64,000 nucleotides of DNA from Gigantopelta aegis (lineage: Eukaryota; Mollusca; Gastropoda; Neomphalida; Peltospiridae), in assembly GCF_016097555.1 (NCBI RefSeq), contig NC_054711.1:30280570-30344569 (forward strand), read 5' to 3'. Under the pieces are notes generated by a model. It was not told the origin of the DNA. It did not search any database and saw only the letters and a list, made by a program, of their open reading frames with translations. This document shows, piece after piece, positions 20,072-29,574 of this stretch. Each line of letters opens with the position of its first letter. The stretch's first letter is position 1. The translations under genes were made by a program, and so were the position numbers.

Positions 20072-22044
20072 ATGCAGGATTATTTTGATACACTGGATGA
20101 GACGGCAAAGAGCAGATATGTCGAAAAAACTGGATATATTGGGAAGCAGGATCCGTACAAAATCGCTGGTGAAAAATGGCTTCAGGACCCCCAGTTGTAT
20201 CCATCATTTACGTATCCAGATCTGGTAAATTACCTGATTTTTCAGCCAAGCCCTTTTTATACGCTGAAGGACTTTCAGAATTATAAAAGTGTGGATGCAT
20301 ATGACCGTTTTGTGTGTGGTTGGGTGAGGGATGTTGGTGTTTACATCCATGATTCTGTCTATGTGATACGTGCAAAGGTGATGCATTCACAACGGCTTAG
20401 TGACATATCGCTTTATCCGTGGATTATTTTTGATAAAGCTGGTAAAGTTCTTTGTGCCCATTGTAATTGTAAAGCAGGACTTGGCGAATCATGTTCTCAT
20501 GTGGCATCCACGTTATTTTATATTGAAGCCAGTGTACGGTTAAGGGAAAGCAGCACTGTGACACAGAAACCAGCCTACTGGATGTTGCCTGCATCACGAA
20601 CTTCTGTTAACTATGCACCACTTAAAAACATTGATTTCACTTCAGCAAGAACTTTAAAAAAACGGCTGGATGAGCAGATAGATCAGCTTCCATCGAAAAC
20701 AGTAACGGAATCAACAGCTCATTCAAAAATTCACGGAGCCACGTCAGTAGAGTTAGATGCATTTTTCAATGCAATTAAGGGTGAAAAACCAGCATGCTTG
20801 GCTGTAAGAAGAGAGTACAGTGAATGCTATATTCCACAGGGACTCAAACCAAAATATCCGGTTATCCTAACTCAGATTTATTCGGATGACTTTCAGTCTG
20901 CATCCAAGTCTGAAATAATAACTCACTGCAAGTTACTGGTTAAGGACATTACTGTCACAGAGGAAGAAGTGATTAATGTTGAACTGGCCACCAGAGAACA
21001 GGCCAGTTCAAAACTGTGGCATAGATTTCGAACCGGCCGAGTCACAGCTTCTCGAATGAAGGCAGTTTGTAGTACCTCATGTGATAAGTCATCTATGAGC
21101 TTGTTGAGATCCATTTGCTATCCAGTTGAGGCAAACTTCTCTACTGCAGCAACTAGATGGGGATGTCAACACGAACTGACGGCAAGAAACCGCTATCTGG
21201 AACAGGCGAGAACAAATCACCATAACGTTCAAATAAGTAGTTGTGGACTGTTTCTAAGTTCAAAATACCCACATCTGGGTGCTTCACCAGATGGCCTAGT
21301 CGAATGCGATTGCTGTGGTCAGGGATGCATTGAAATAAAATGTCCTTACTGTATGAAAGATAACAACATAACGGATGAAAACAATTCCTGCTTAGAAAAG
21401 GTTGATGGCAGTATTCAGCTGAAAAGAAACCATCCATATTTTTACCAAGTGCAGTCACAGTTGCATGTTTGCAATTTTGATTACTGTGACTTTATAGTCT
21501 GGACAAATAATGATCTTTTTATCCAGAGGATTGAACCCTGCTCAGAACTTTGGGAAACCATTGTAGAGAAGTCAACAGAGGTTTTTTTACCTACGCCATA
21601 TTGCCAGAACTCGTGGGTCAGCTTTTTAGCAGGAAAGATACTACCTTGACAGATACCACTAACCAGGTCCACAGAAGTAAGCTCCTGGTAACAAACAAAA
21701 AAGCATTCCAGTCACTCGACACAAGTTTTAATGTGGAAAATGAAGAACCTCGGAGTACTTTGCTCAAAGCCAGTGTTACAGAACTGTCGCCTGATCCATC
21801 AACTTCTGGTGCTACACTTGACAAATCAGATGAAGACCCTGCACTATATTGCATTTGCCATGATTCTGCAAATGATTCACGAATGATCGCATGCGATTCA
21901 GCGGACTGTCCCCATAAGCCATTTGAATGGTTTCATTTTTCTTGCATGAAATTAAAGAAAGCACCCACTGGAAACTGGTATTGTATTGACTGTAGGGAGG
22001 GAATGGCAGTGAAGAAAGTGAAAAGTGCTAGTAAAAGAAAATAA
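20072..22044 (+). CDS. SWIM zinc finger - YqaJ nuclease - PHD finger protein of a transposon
   Basis: A predicted accessory nuclease of an ISL2EU-like transposon. The ATG at 20072 opens 525 codons. A SWIM-type zinc motif (CNCKAGLGESCSHVAS, about residues 130-150) is followed by a YqaJ / lambda-exonuclease-like domain (about 305-510): SKLWHRFRTGRVTASRMK, RWGCQHE (catalytic Glu region), LGASPDGLVECD (Asp) and GCIEIKCPY (E-x-K), then FYQVQSQLHV. The frame ends at 21649. One base change in the T7 run at 21582-21588 joins it to the frame that continues YAILPELVGQLFSR, and then an ING-like PHD finger (YCICH...WFHFSCM...WYCIDC) to 22044. I judge the two open frames to be one gene of about 657 codons with an indel or sequence error. 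Its partner transposase is convergent on the minus strand. Confidence 0.8.
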
Positions 22045-22239
22045 CTGTTCAAATACAAACTGCATGTGTAACTACTGTACAACTGTACAGGTATTTATTA
22101 TCACTGATGATGGATTTATGAACATTAATTTAATTATAAAACAATGTGAACTATATATGTACTTATTACAAATTATGACGAACTCACAAAAACCACGTCT
22201 GCAGTTTTCTTATCAATACCAACTGATATGAAACCCAAG

Positions 22240-22281
22240 CTGCACTGATGAGCCCTGGGAGGGCGAAACGTGTACATAGTC
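22240..22281 (+). ncRNA. Hammerhead-ribozyme-like core (plus strand)
   Basis: CTGATGAG, a CCC/GGG stem II with loop TGGGA, and CGAAAC make the conserved hammerhead core. GTGTACATA can form a weak stem III and is followed by GTC at 22279-22281, a permitted cleavage triplet. I could not find a convincing stem I, so activity is doubtful. Confidence 0.4.
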
Positions 22282-22416
22282 AGAAAGTGAAAAACAAAAT
22301 TACAAGCCTCAATATTGCAAGTTAAATTCAGTTATGATGATTATAATTTAACAACACTTTTTTTAGCGATTAGTTATTTTGTCAGCATCTATATAGCCGT
22401 CATTACTTTGTTACAT

Positions 22417-22610
22417 AGGGTCTGGGACATAGTCCAGTGGTAAAGTGTTTATCTGGTGCATGGTTGGGTGTGGGATCGATCACAGTATGTGGGTACATTG
22501 GGCTATTTCGTGTTCCAGCCAGTGCACCACGACTGGTATATCAAACGTTGTGGTATGTGCTATCCTGTCTGTGGGATGGTGCATATAAAATATACCTTGC
22601 CAGCTATAGA
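22417..22610 (+). mobile_element. SINE-2 copy, tail missing
   Basis: The head GGGACATAGTCCAGTGGTAA and the core to GGATGGTGCATATAAAA are present. It lies in the spacer between the two transposon genes. Confidence 0.8.
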
Positions 22611-22775
22611 AACAAGCAAAATGTTTCACTAGTCCACTGAACAAGTACATCTAGAAATCTACTTGTCCACCATCATTGTCACCTGTCCAAATAACTGGTT
22701 TGTTTTATTTTTAGAAAACTTTTGCGCACAAGTACTAGGCGACCAATATCTCTTGCACCATTACCTAGTTCATTA

Positions 22776-22816
22776 ACATGTTTCGCCCCTCCCAGGGCTC
22801 ATCGGTGCAGCTAGGG
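22776..22816 (-). ncRNA. Hammerhead-ribozyme-like core (minus strand)
   Basis: On the minus strand GCTGCACCGATGAGCCCTGG and AGGGGCGAAACATGTT match the plus-strand motif at 22240 over about 35 bases. The first box reads CCGATGA instead of CTGATGA, which would weaken or abolish catalysis. Confidence 0.3.
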
Positions 22817-23036
22817 TTATTCACTAATCAATGCCTGAAAATTACCAATATTCTCAACAGTGACTAGTAATAAACTGCAAACATGTTTGGAGTATTATTT
22901 TTGTTAATATATAGAGTTCTTTTTGAAGATAATTATTTTTCAAGTGAATCTGTTTTGAATATACTTTTTCCAGGGTTATTCATATGCTAATTATAAAAGT
23001 CCCAATAAAACAGGTGTGTGATGGGAGTTTCATTCT

Positions 23037-24297
23037 TCAGTCAAATTGAACAACTGATGAGCACATATTTGTAAGGGCACAACACGCAAACACAATTTTA
23101 TCCAAAACTGGGTTTGAACTGTCAGTTTTTGTTATAAGATAATCAACAGGACATGTTCCACCAAGTATTGTACATTTTTGTCTGACACAGCCTATGACAC
23201 GTTCAACATGAATTCTAACATTCGCTATTTTCCTAGTTGATTCAACCTCGGCAGCAGTCAGTTGAGTTTTCCCACGCATAAATACTGGGTATTTGACTTC
23301 AGCTCCAGCAACAGCTACCAGTTCTTGAATTTCAAATCCACGGTCTGCCAGAACTACATCACCATGAATTAACTTTGAAACAAAATTGGAGTTGGCAGTC
23401 AAATGTTTATCACTAACTCTTCCTCCCCATCCTTCAGATATAAAACTAACAGTTCCTTGAGGCGTTATGCCGATCAAATATTTGGCAGTATTATGGTGCT
23501 TATAATTTGACCATGTTTGGGCACGAGCCGTCATATTTGATGGTCTATCAACAAAAACTTCAAAACAATCAATAATTACTGTTATTTTATGACCAAAATA
23601 TTTTCTGAACACCATAGGCATTGTTTCATAAAGTTCATCCCTCTCTGGCCAGCGCACTAACGGTTGGAGTCTTATATACATAACATTAATTGTGTCTAAA
23701 AACACCTTTGAAATTGTGGTTGCACACACACCAAACCGATAACTGAGATCTGTGACAGACAGATTTAGTCTAAGCCTCATAAGTGTTATAATAACTTTTT
23801 GAAATGGTGTTAAAGAAGACCTCTTGCTATCAGATATTTCTGGTTTCATTAAATTAAATAAAGCCATAAGGGTAACGAAGCTTGACAATCCAGTAAAATA
23901 TTTGACGTTATTGTCATCATTTTCCAAATCTTCTGGCACATTTGATTTTAGTTTAGAAACTAATTTCTTCAAGCATATCACTTCATCGCGCAACTTTTCA
24001 TTTTCTACCTTCAGTTCAGAAATGTGTGACATTGCCCCTTCCAATTTTTCTGAATCTGACAGTTCTGTTATTTCCTCGCTCATATCGAGAATAGAATTTG
24101 GACTTGTCAAATCTGTGCCTTCTGCGAGTGACGAACTCAGATTAACAAGGGTCATAGCTGCTTCCTTCTTCTGCTTTGTTTCCTTCTATTTTGAATGCGA
24201 GCGTATCTGTGACCGTGATCTGTTGAGTGTTCATATCCCAGATTTATCGTTGGAATCCAGTCAGGATTTGTGTCATCATACAGACTTGATGGATTTC
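23037..24297 (-). CDS. DDE transposase (DDE_Tnp_4 type), exon 2
   Basis: This is the catalytic part of an ISL2EU-like transposase. An acceptor TTTCTGTTTAG ends at 24298 and the exon opens with [18 protein letters not shown], typical of sequence just after a THAP domain. A frame break in the purine-rich stretch at about 24150-24185 separates this from the long frame that starts with ATG at 24155. The latter has a coiled-coil-like segment ([15 protein letters not shown]), a helix-turn-helix ([19 protein letters not shown]...TTISKVF) and a DDE nuclease: [13 protein letters not shown] (Asp), VLADRGFE (Asp) and RIHVERVIG (Glu). The stop is at 23037. The 372-codon frame is otherwise intact. Its partner gene on the plus strand encodes the YqaJ-type nuclease. 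Confidence 0.8.
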
Positions 24298-24647
24298 CTA
24301 AACAGAAATAAAATGAGTAAAAATTACTTTGTGTTTATCACTTGCCAAATTTAAACAAAAATAAACAAATAAATAAATGTTTGGGTTTTTTAAAGCTTTT
24401 TGGGGTTGATACATATCCATGATCATTTGAATATAATATTAATACGTGATGTCTTTAAAATTTAAATAGAATTTATAGTATCATAGGTCTGTTAAAACAG
24501 GTCAGGTCTATACTGGCTAGCTAGCCATACATACATATGCCCCCCCCCCCCCCCCCCCCCCCCCCCGACACACACATATATTAAAATTATTTGCAATTGT
24601 ATTATAATTATTGGTTGAAAAAAGTTTAAAACATAATTGCAACTTAC

Positions 24648-24865
24648 CAGACAAAAAATGATCAGAACAAACTCTGAAATGATCCAGTGTTTTCTCTCCT
24701 AGGTCCGATCGGTTTATAGCTGAAAGCCAAAGCCTCCTTCGTCTTTCACTTGCTTCTTTAGTGTTTTCACCCTGATGCGTGATAATGCTAGGAAGCCTAA
24801 AAAAAACGTTTATCATCTCTCCCATAGCGAGCATTACAACTGACAATGCCACAAGTACTCGGCAT
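24648..24865 (-). CDS. THAP-domain exon 1 of the transposase
   Basis: The ATG at 24863-24865 starts MPSTCGIVSCNARYG; after an eight-T run (24799-24806) the next frame reads FFRLPSI and RRRLWLSAINR, then RVCSDHFLSG. This is the C2CH pattern of a THAP DNA-binding domain (C-x4-C ... C-x2-H). Seven T instead of eight would give one frame. A donor GTAAGT follows at 24647. The intron to 24298 contains a 26-base C tract (about 24541-24566). THAP domains bind the transposon ends in related families. Confidence 0.75.
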
Positions 24866-24902
24866 TATGTTGGTTAAGGACAAATGAAAACTGACAAAAG
24901 TA

Positions 24903-25298
24903 AAGTAAAGTTTGTTTTATTTAACGACGCCACTAGAGCACATTGATTTTTTATCTTATCATCGGCTATTGGACGTCAAACATATGGTCATTTTTGACAC
25001 TGTTTTTAGAGGAAACCCGCTGTCGCCACATAGGCTACTCTTTTTACGACAGGCAGCAAGGGATCTTTTATTTGCGCTTCCCACAGGCAGGATAGCACAA
25101 ACCATGGCCTTTGTTGAACCAGTTATGGATCACTGGTCGGTGCAAGTGGTTTACACCTACCCATTGAGCCTTGCGGAGCACTCACTCAGGGTTTGGAGTC
25201 GGTATCTGGATTAAAAATCCCATGCCTCGACTGGGATCCGAACCCAGTACCTACCAGCCTGTAGACCGATGGCCTGCCACGACGCCACCGAGACCGGT
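24903..25298 (-). mobile_element. Chimeric SINE (SINE-1 body, SINE-2 tail) with 11-bp target duplication
   Basis: ACTGACAAAAG occurs at 24890-24900 and 25299-25309, a clean target-site duplication. The left end is a SINE-2 type tail (GCCACTAGAGCACATTGATT) and the rest is SINE-1 to ACGCCACCGAGACCGGT. Confidence 0.9.
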
Positions 25299-25320
25299 AC
25301 TGACAAAAGATTCGACAAGT

Positions 25321-25753
25321 AGCTATTATTTGTTAGCCCTCCAACATGGCCGACCGCTATGTATCGTGGGTAATCTAGTATAACGCGTAACCCTCTAATC
25401 CCCGTTTCGACACCTTTTTGACTGTCAACAATGATAGCGGTGTCGGCCCGGGGGCTAAAGGATTTGTTAATGCTGCTTTGTATGGAACCTGCCAGGGCCA
25501 AGCTCTGACCTGGGCCGGTTCCAAAAGCCTGCACATAATTATTTTCCAACAGTCTATTTGACAAATTATTATTATCTTTGTCCCTGGGGTAGTCAGTACA
25601 CTCCTTAAGCAACACAGCAACCTCATCGCAGCTATCAGGGTGGGGCCTCATGCTAAGAACTGACCCTAGGGCTGCAAAGGGAACGTTATCGAATGCTTGA
25701 ATGAACGTTTGACCGTTCGCTAATCTAGATTGTAAACTGACTGTCGTCTGTTC
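25321..25753 (-). CDS. Unrecognised open frame between transposon and family member
   Basis: A minus-strand frame is open from a TAA at about 25755 to the SINE junction, about 140 codons. It begins LTNHNTEQTTVSL and contains FIQAFDNVPFAALGS, MRPHPDSCDEVAV, AFGTGPGQSLALAGS and ADTAIIVDSQKG. It has no matching family in my knowledge. The N-H-N...T-V-S-L string recalls the N-terminal motif of the basic/proline-rich family, but there is no basic or Pro-rich linker. An ATG is at 25651. The reported frame to 25211 runs on into the SINE, so the true end is lost. It may be the 5' piece of a gene disrupted by the transposon. Confidence 0.35.
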
Positions 25754-25789
25754 TGTATTGTGATTGGTTAATTAAATTCTTTTTCCGGG

Positions 25790-26089
25790 ATCAAATAGAC
25801 AATAACACCCGGAAAGCTAATGACGTCATTAGAAAGTGACGTCATTAGCAATTGGAACAGGCGAAGTTGACGATTCAAGGGTCTACAGTTAGATTGTAGC
25901 CAGGTATTTTTATCAAGAAATGCCAAATATACAGTTAGTTCTGTAGAAAAACGATTCAGTTTACAATGGACATAACCATATGGAGTTTTTAGATTTGCGG
26001 GTGTTATTGTCTATTTGATGCCCGCAAATGTTTCATTTTTGACCTCAGGCTAACGCCTTCGGTCAAATCTAAAAACTCCATATGGTTAT
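25790..26089. repeat. Nested inverted repeats with two CRE-like palindromes
   Basis: A 26-bp perfect pair (25972-25997 with 26064-26089, ATAACCATATGG...TTTTAGATTTG) encloses ATTTGCGGG/CCCGCAAAT. A 21-bp perfect pair GGGTGTTATTGTCTATTTGA links 25999-26019 with 25790-25810. Two TGACGTCATTAG sites lie at about 25821 and 25838. Confidence 0.85.
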
Positions 26090-26747
26090 CTCCTAAGTAG
26101 AAAAAAGCAGTTTCTTTAAAAACACCCACGGGGGCTTTACTCTGTAAATCTCTAATGGTAGCCTGAAAAAAATCGAAACCGTAAGGGGTGGGGTCAAAGT
26201 TACCAAACATCACTCTCCTCAAACCCGGCACGTTTTGAATTCCTTTTTTAGGAGTGGTTGCATTTAAGTTTAACTTAGTTTTAGACTGGTTATGAGGAGC
26301 AGGAGAAGAGGCACCACTGAGGGCGGTGAAGGGGTTGCTGGTTGGAACGGCATAAATATTACTATCAACACCGCTGTTAAGCCTACTCTTACCTTGTTTT
26401 TTCATCTGTACTGCGACTCCCAGCCGAGCAGCAGGTATCTTCCTCTTTCTGGGTTCTTCCACCATTCCCGGGGGTGGGGTCGGGGACCTCGGTGCGGCTG
26501 GCTGCTCAGCTGAGAGTGTTGGTGACTCGGAATTTGCGGCACTTACCTCACCCCCATCAATAAAAAAGACTGACTTATTGAATTCTTTATTGTCATATTC
26601 TGGCTCCGACTTCTCACTGGTCACCCCCGAGCTGTTTGAAACCACACAAAATTCTGACCGGGTGGGGCTGGTGATCGACAAATTATCACCAACCGAATTT
26701 GTAATACGGCTGCATTCAAGTTCCCGGTCAAACTGGGGTGGGGTGAA
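26004..26747 (-). CDS. Basic/proline-rich family member, copy 3
   Basis: The frame is open on the minus strand from a TAG at 26748-26750 to a stop at 26004 (about 247 codons). It lacks an early ATG (TTG at 26681). The start reads FTPPQFDRELECSRITNSVG then DNLSIT, which aligns with copy 1 (EFGSLAKYRIEHNGDNATVT) at F, L, R-I, G-D-N and T/S-V/I-T. An acidic then Pro-rich linker (SPTPPPGMVEEPRKRKIPAA) and a C-terminal part (GLRRVMFGNFDP, ATIRDLQ, FKETAFFYLGDNHMEFLDL) follow. Copy 1 has YRGAVIGDFSD at the matching place. The T-I-H-R-I segment is missing. The frame meets a single 364-bp satellite monomer exactly at its CCCCACCCC start, where copies 1 and 2 have long C tracts. Confidence 0.5.
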   Translation of the reverse strand, partial: FTPPQFDRELECSRITNSVGDNLSITSPTRSEFCVVSNSSGVTSEKSEPEYDNKEFNKSVFFIDGGEVSAANSESPTLSAEQPAAPRSPTPPPGMVEEPRKRKIPAARLGVAVQMKKQGKSRLNSGVDSNIYAVPTSNPFTALSGASSPAPHNQSKTKLNLNATTPKKGIQNVPGLRRVMFGNFDPTPYGFDFFQATIRDLQSKAPVGVFKETAFFYLGDNHMEFLDLTEGVSLRSKMKHLRASNRQ

Positions 26748-27085
26748 CTAGATGTCAGAACACATATAGCAATGCTTTCAGCACTATAGTGCGTACTTGT
26801 ATGGCGGTCATTGCCCAATATACTGACTTTCAGAAAGGGTTCTGCTATTTATAGAGTAGAGGAGACCCTGTGTGTGTGGTCCCTATCCATTATGTACCAA
26901 ACACTTTGTTTATTCGACTACGAATTTTCCAAAATTGATTTTTTGCCGAACCAAAATTGATTTTTGCCCTTATTCACCAAATATTTGGGTCAAAGACTAA
27001 AATAAATGTTCCTATAATTCGCCCACGCAGGGCGTACATACGATACATACATTTGCCTTTACATTTACACATTTTATTGTTGGGG
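26735..27085. repeat. Single monomer of the 364-bp satellite
   Basis: GGGGTGGGGTGAACTAGATG to TTACATTTACACATTTTATT matches the array at 15907-17545, with one short rearranged patch near 26925-26960. It lies directly upstream (minus strand) of the family copy 3 ORF. Confidence 0.9.
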
Positions 27086-27112
27086 CGGGGGGGGGGGGGG
27101 GGGTCAACTAAA

Positions 27113-27290
27113 TGTTAAAGTTTATTTTATTTAACGACTTCACTAGAGCACATTGATTAATTAATTATTCGCTATTGGATGTCAAATACTTGGTACTTCT
27201 GATATGTAGTCTTCTGGGGAAACTGACAACATTTTTGTTCATAAGTGGTAGGAAATCCTTTATTATCCCACAAATAAATATGATAGTGTC
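27113..27290 (-). mobile_element. SINE-2 tail fragment
   Basis: GTTTATTTTATTTAACGACTTC and CATTGATTAATTAATTATTC match the reversed SINE-2 3' half. Confidence 0.7.
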
Positions 27291-27349
27291 AGAGATGGGG
27301 CCCTGATATCGCTATCTTACAGTCAAATTATGACAAATGATTCTACAAA

Positions 27350-27355
27350 TAATAA

Positions 27356-27386
<31 letters not shown>

Positions 27387-27423
27387 AATAACAAGAAGAA
27401 GAAGAAAAAGAAAAAGAAGAAGA

Positions 27424-27505
<82 letters not shown>

Positions 27506-27540
27506 ATATCATATATCATATCATATCATATCATATCATA
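27350..27540. repeat. (GAA)n(GA)n(ATATC)n microsatellite
   Basis: Three consecutive simple repeats; open frames across them are artefacts. Confidence 0.97.
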
Positions 27541-27894
27541 TCTTACACTTCCAATACAAACAAAGTACGTCATTTTCCCTCATATACTTTCAGAATTTTA
27601 TAACTTTGCAAATTAGATGTAAATTAATCGAGTAAGCATTCATTGTTATCAAACAAAAAACATTTCAATAGCAAATTTACATCGAAAGCTGCCAGTGTTC
27701 AGAAAACACAAAACGTTAATCGCTAGTTTATTTTTATGTAACGATATCGAATATGACGTCATATATTTTTACGTCATTTGAATTTCGGGTAATGGCCGAC
27801 TGGAATTAAAGCTGCGTATACAGTTTACAAAAACACGTTTTATTAAGCTTGATATAAGATAAAGAGATTATTACCCTAGTATATGTCGATATCA
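27541..27894. other. No gene seen
   Basis: AT-rich DNA; a TGACGTCAT palindrome occurs near 27752. Confidence 0.4.
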
Positions 27895-27979
27895 TCAATA
27901 TCATATATTAGGAATACAAATAATGTAGTATGCGAGCCTCTACCATTTTTATTTTTTTATTCCTAATATATGATATTGA
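27895..27979. repeat. 85-bp foldback
   Basis: TCAATATCATATATTAGGAA (left) is complementary to TTCCTAATATATGATATTGA (right). Confidence 0.85.
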
Positions 27980-28005
27980 CAATGCCAAAAAACACTCTGG
28001 TAATA

Positions 28006-28020
28006 ATAATAATAATAATA

Positions 28021-28074
<54 letters not shown>
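28006..28074. repeat. (TAA)n(TG)n microsatellite
   Basis: Short AAT array joined to about 50 bases of TG. Confidence 0.97.
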
Positions 28075-28077
<3 letters not shown>

Positions 28078-28479
28078 GACTGCGTTTATTAACAGTACAA
28101 ATTCTAAGAAATTCGATTGTATGTCAAATGTGTTTATGTTTCATAGATTAAACACTGACCCTGTTAATCCATTAAATCTTGCATAAATATAACCCCATAT
28201 TTCATATAGTGTTCACAATGTAAGGGTTTCAACAATTATTATACTGTTACAATTACAATTATTTTACTGGTGTATCAAATATTGATTCTAAATATTTAAT
28301 TTGTACACTCAGGAATTTGTTTTTGATTAATTAACCACAAAACTATGTAAAATATATTTCCAGAAACTGTTGTTTTGTTTTTTAATTTGTATTTTAATAA
28401 ATTAATCTCCACGCGTAATGAGTTTTTATATTGATAATTTTGTAATAACTTCCATTTTTGCGTTTGTTAAAAATACGCA
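28075..28479. other. No gene seen
   Basis: AT-rich DNA; it may be the decayed 3' end of the LINE that follows. Confidence 0.4.
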
Positions 28480-29430
28480 TGTAGTCTGCTAATCCTTTTC
28501 ATTTTAATAGCTTTGGGTTAGAACTTCTCTTTTTGTTTTGTATGGTTTATTTTGCCAGATAAAATTAAAAGCCATTTTATTTATTTGTTGTATTGTTTGC
28601 TCTGGTGGGTTAGACAGTGAAATTAGTAAGTTATTTATTTTAGGGAAAATTAGAGATTTAAAAACGACTATTCTACCTATTAACTTTCTTAGATATCAGA
28701 TCTTTATTTTATTTTTGTTTTCATTTCCATGATTTAGTTTCGAAATTTATTGTTATAATTTGTTTCATATCAACTGAAACGTTTATCCCTAACATTTCCA
28801 AATTGTCTGAACCCTATTCTAATTTCCATCTTGCATGGTGATAAACATATTTTGAGTATGTTTTTACTACCTATCCATACGTATTGTGGTTTCATATGGT
28901 TAATGTTTAAGCCAGAAACAGTAGCATATGAGTCTTAAGATTTTCTAGGGATTTCTTAAGGGATTTGGGATATCCATCTAAAATATAGGTTGTATCATCA
29001 GTATATTGAGATATGAGAAATTCTTCTCCCCCTATTTTTAAACCATTTATTTTGTTGGAGTTTCTAAATAATATTGTGAGCATTTCTGCACATATAATAA
29101 AAATATATGGCGAGAGAGGATCATCTTGTCTGCATCCATGTTCTAATTTGAAACTTTCAGATAATAATCCATTCTGAAGTACTCTTGAGGTTGACTTATT
29201 ATATAAAGTTTTTATCCAATTGTTTATTGATATTTTGAAACTGAGCAAATCCAACTTGCTTTCAGTAAAATTTAAAAATCAATTAATAATTAATGCCACG
29301 GATGTTTTGTTCTTCCGTGTACTGCATTGTGTCATATATTAATCTTATGTTTTCCTCTATATATCTACCTTTTATGAAACCTGTTTGATCTTTTGCGATA
29401 ATCTTATCTATTACTACAGGCTTTGATATA
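28480..29430 (-). pseudogene. L1/Tx1-like LINE reverse transcriptase fragment
   Basis: The longest open part (28907-29254) has KISINNWIKTLYNKSTSRVL, GCRQDDPLSPYIFIICAEML and SQYTDDTTYILDG, the RT palm motifs of an L1-like element. The usual Y/F-A-D-D box reads YTDD and GCRQGDP reads GCRQDDP. Upstream (29260-29430) the frame is broken. Downstream, several frames carry KSLIFPKIN, ISLSNPPEQTIQQIN and FNFIWQNKPYKTKRE, the typical region after the RT in L1s. Many stops and shifts show an old dead copy. It lacks the endonuclease and 5' end. Confidence 0.85.
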
Positions 29431-29555
29431 CCAGTCGTGGGGCATTGATTGGGACTGGAAAAAACCTAATCGGAAAATTGGTCCACCGAGGGATTTCGAT
29501 CTTCCGACTTAAGGACCGCATGCGAGTTATCTACCGACTGAGTTAGATATAGGCC
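29425..29555 (-). mobile_element. SINE-3 head fragment
   Basis: Reversed, it reads TCTAACTCAGTCGGTAGATA (A-box-like), AAGATCGAAATCC (B-box-like) and CCTCGGTGGACC, then the CCAGTCGTGG core. Confidence 0.75.
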
Positions 29556-29574
29556 TTTGTAATTAAAATGAAAT

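Larger units (their letters stand above)
20015..25320. mobile_element. ISL2EU-like DNA transposon (two convergent genes)
   Basis: A SWIM/YqaJ/PHD gene (plus) and a THAP-DDE transposase gene (minus) converge on a roughly 1 kb spacer. ISL2EU-type elements are known to pair a DDE transposase with a YqaJ-type nuclease, which is the basis of the call. Outer ends are approximate; I could not identify terminal inverted repeats. SINE copies sit in the spacer and at the right end. Confidence 0.7.

Noticed and set aside
25211-25651. The 146-codon frame as a complete gene
   Set aside because: Its last third is SINE sequence inserted with a target duplication, so the true 3' end of the frame is missing; I kept only the part before the SINE, at low confidence.
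27350-28074. Possible CRISPR-like or regular array
   Set aside because: These are microsatellites without spacers; the window is eukaryotic.
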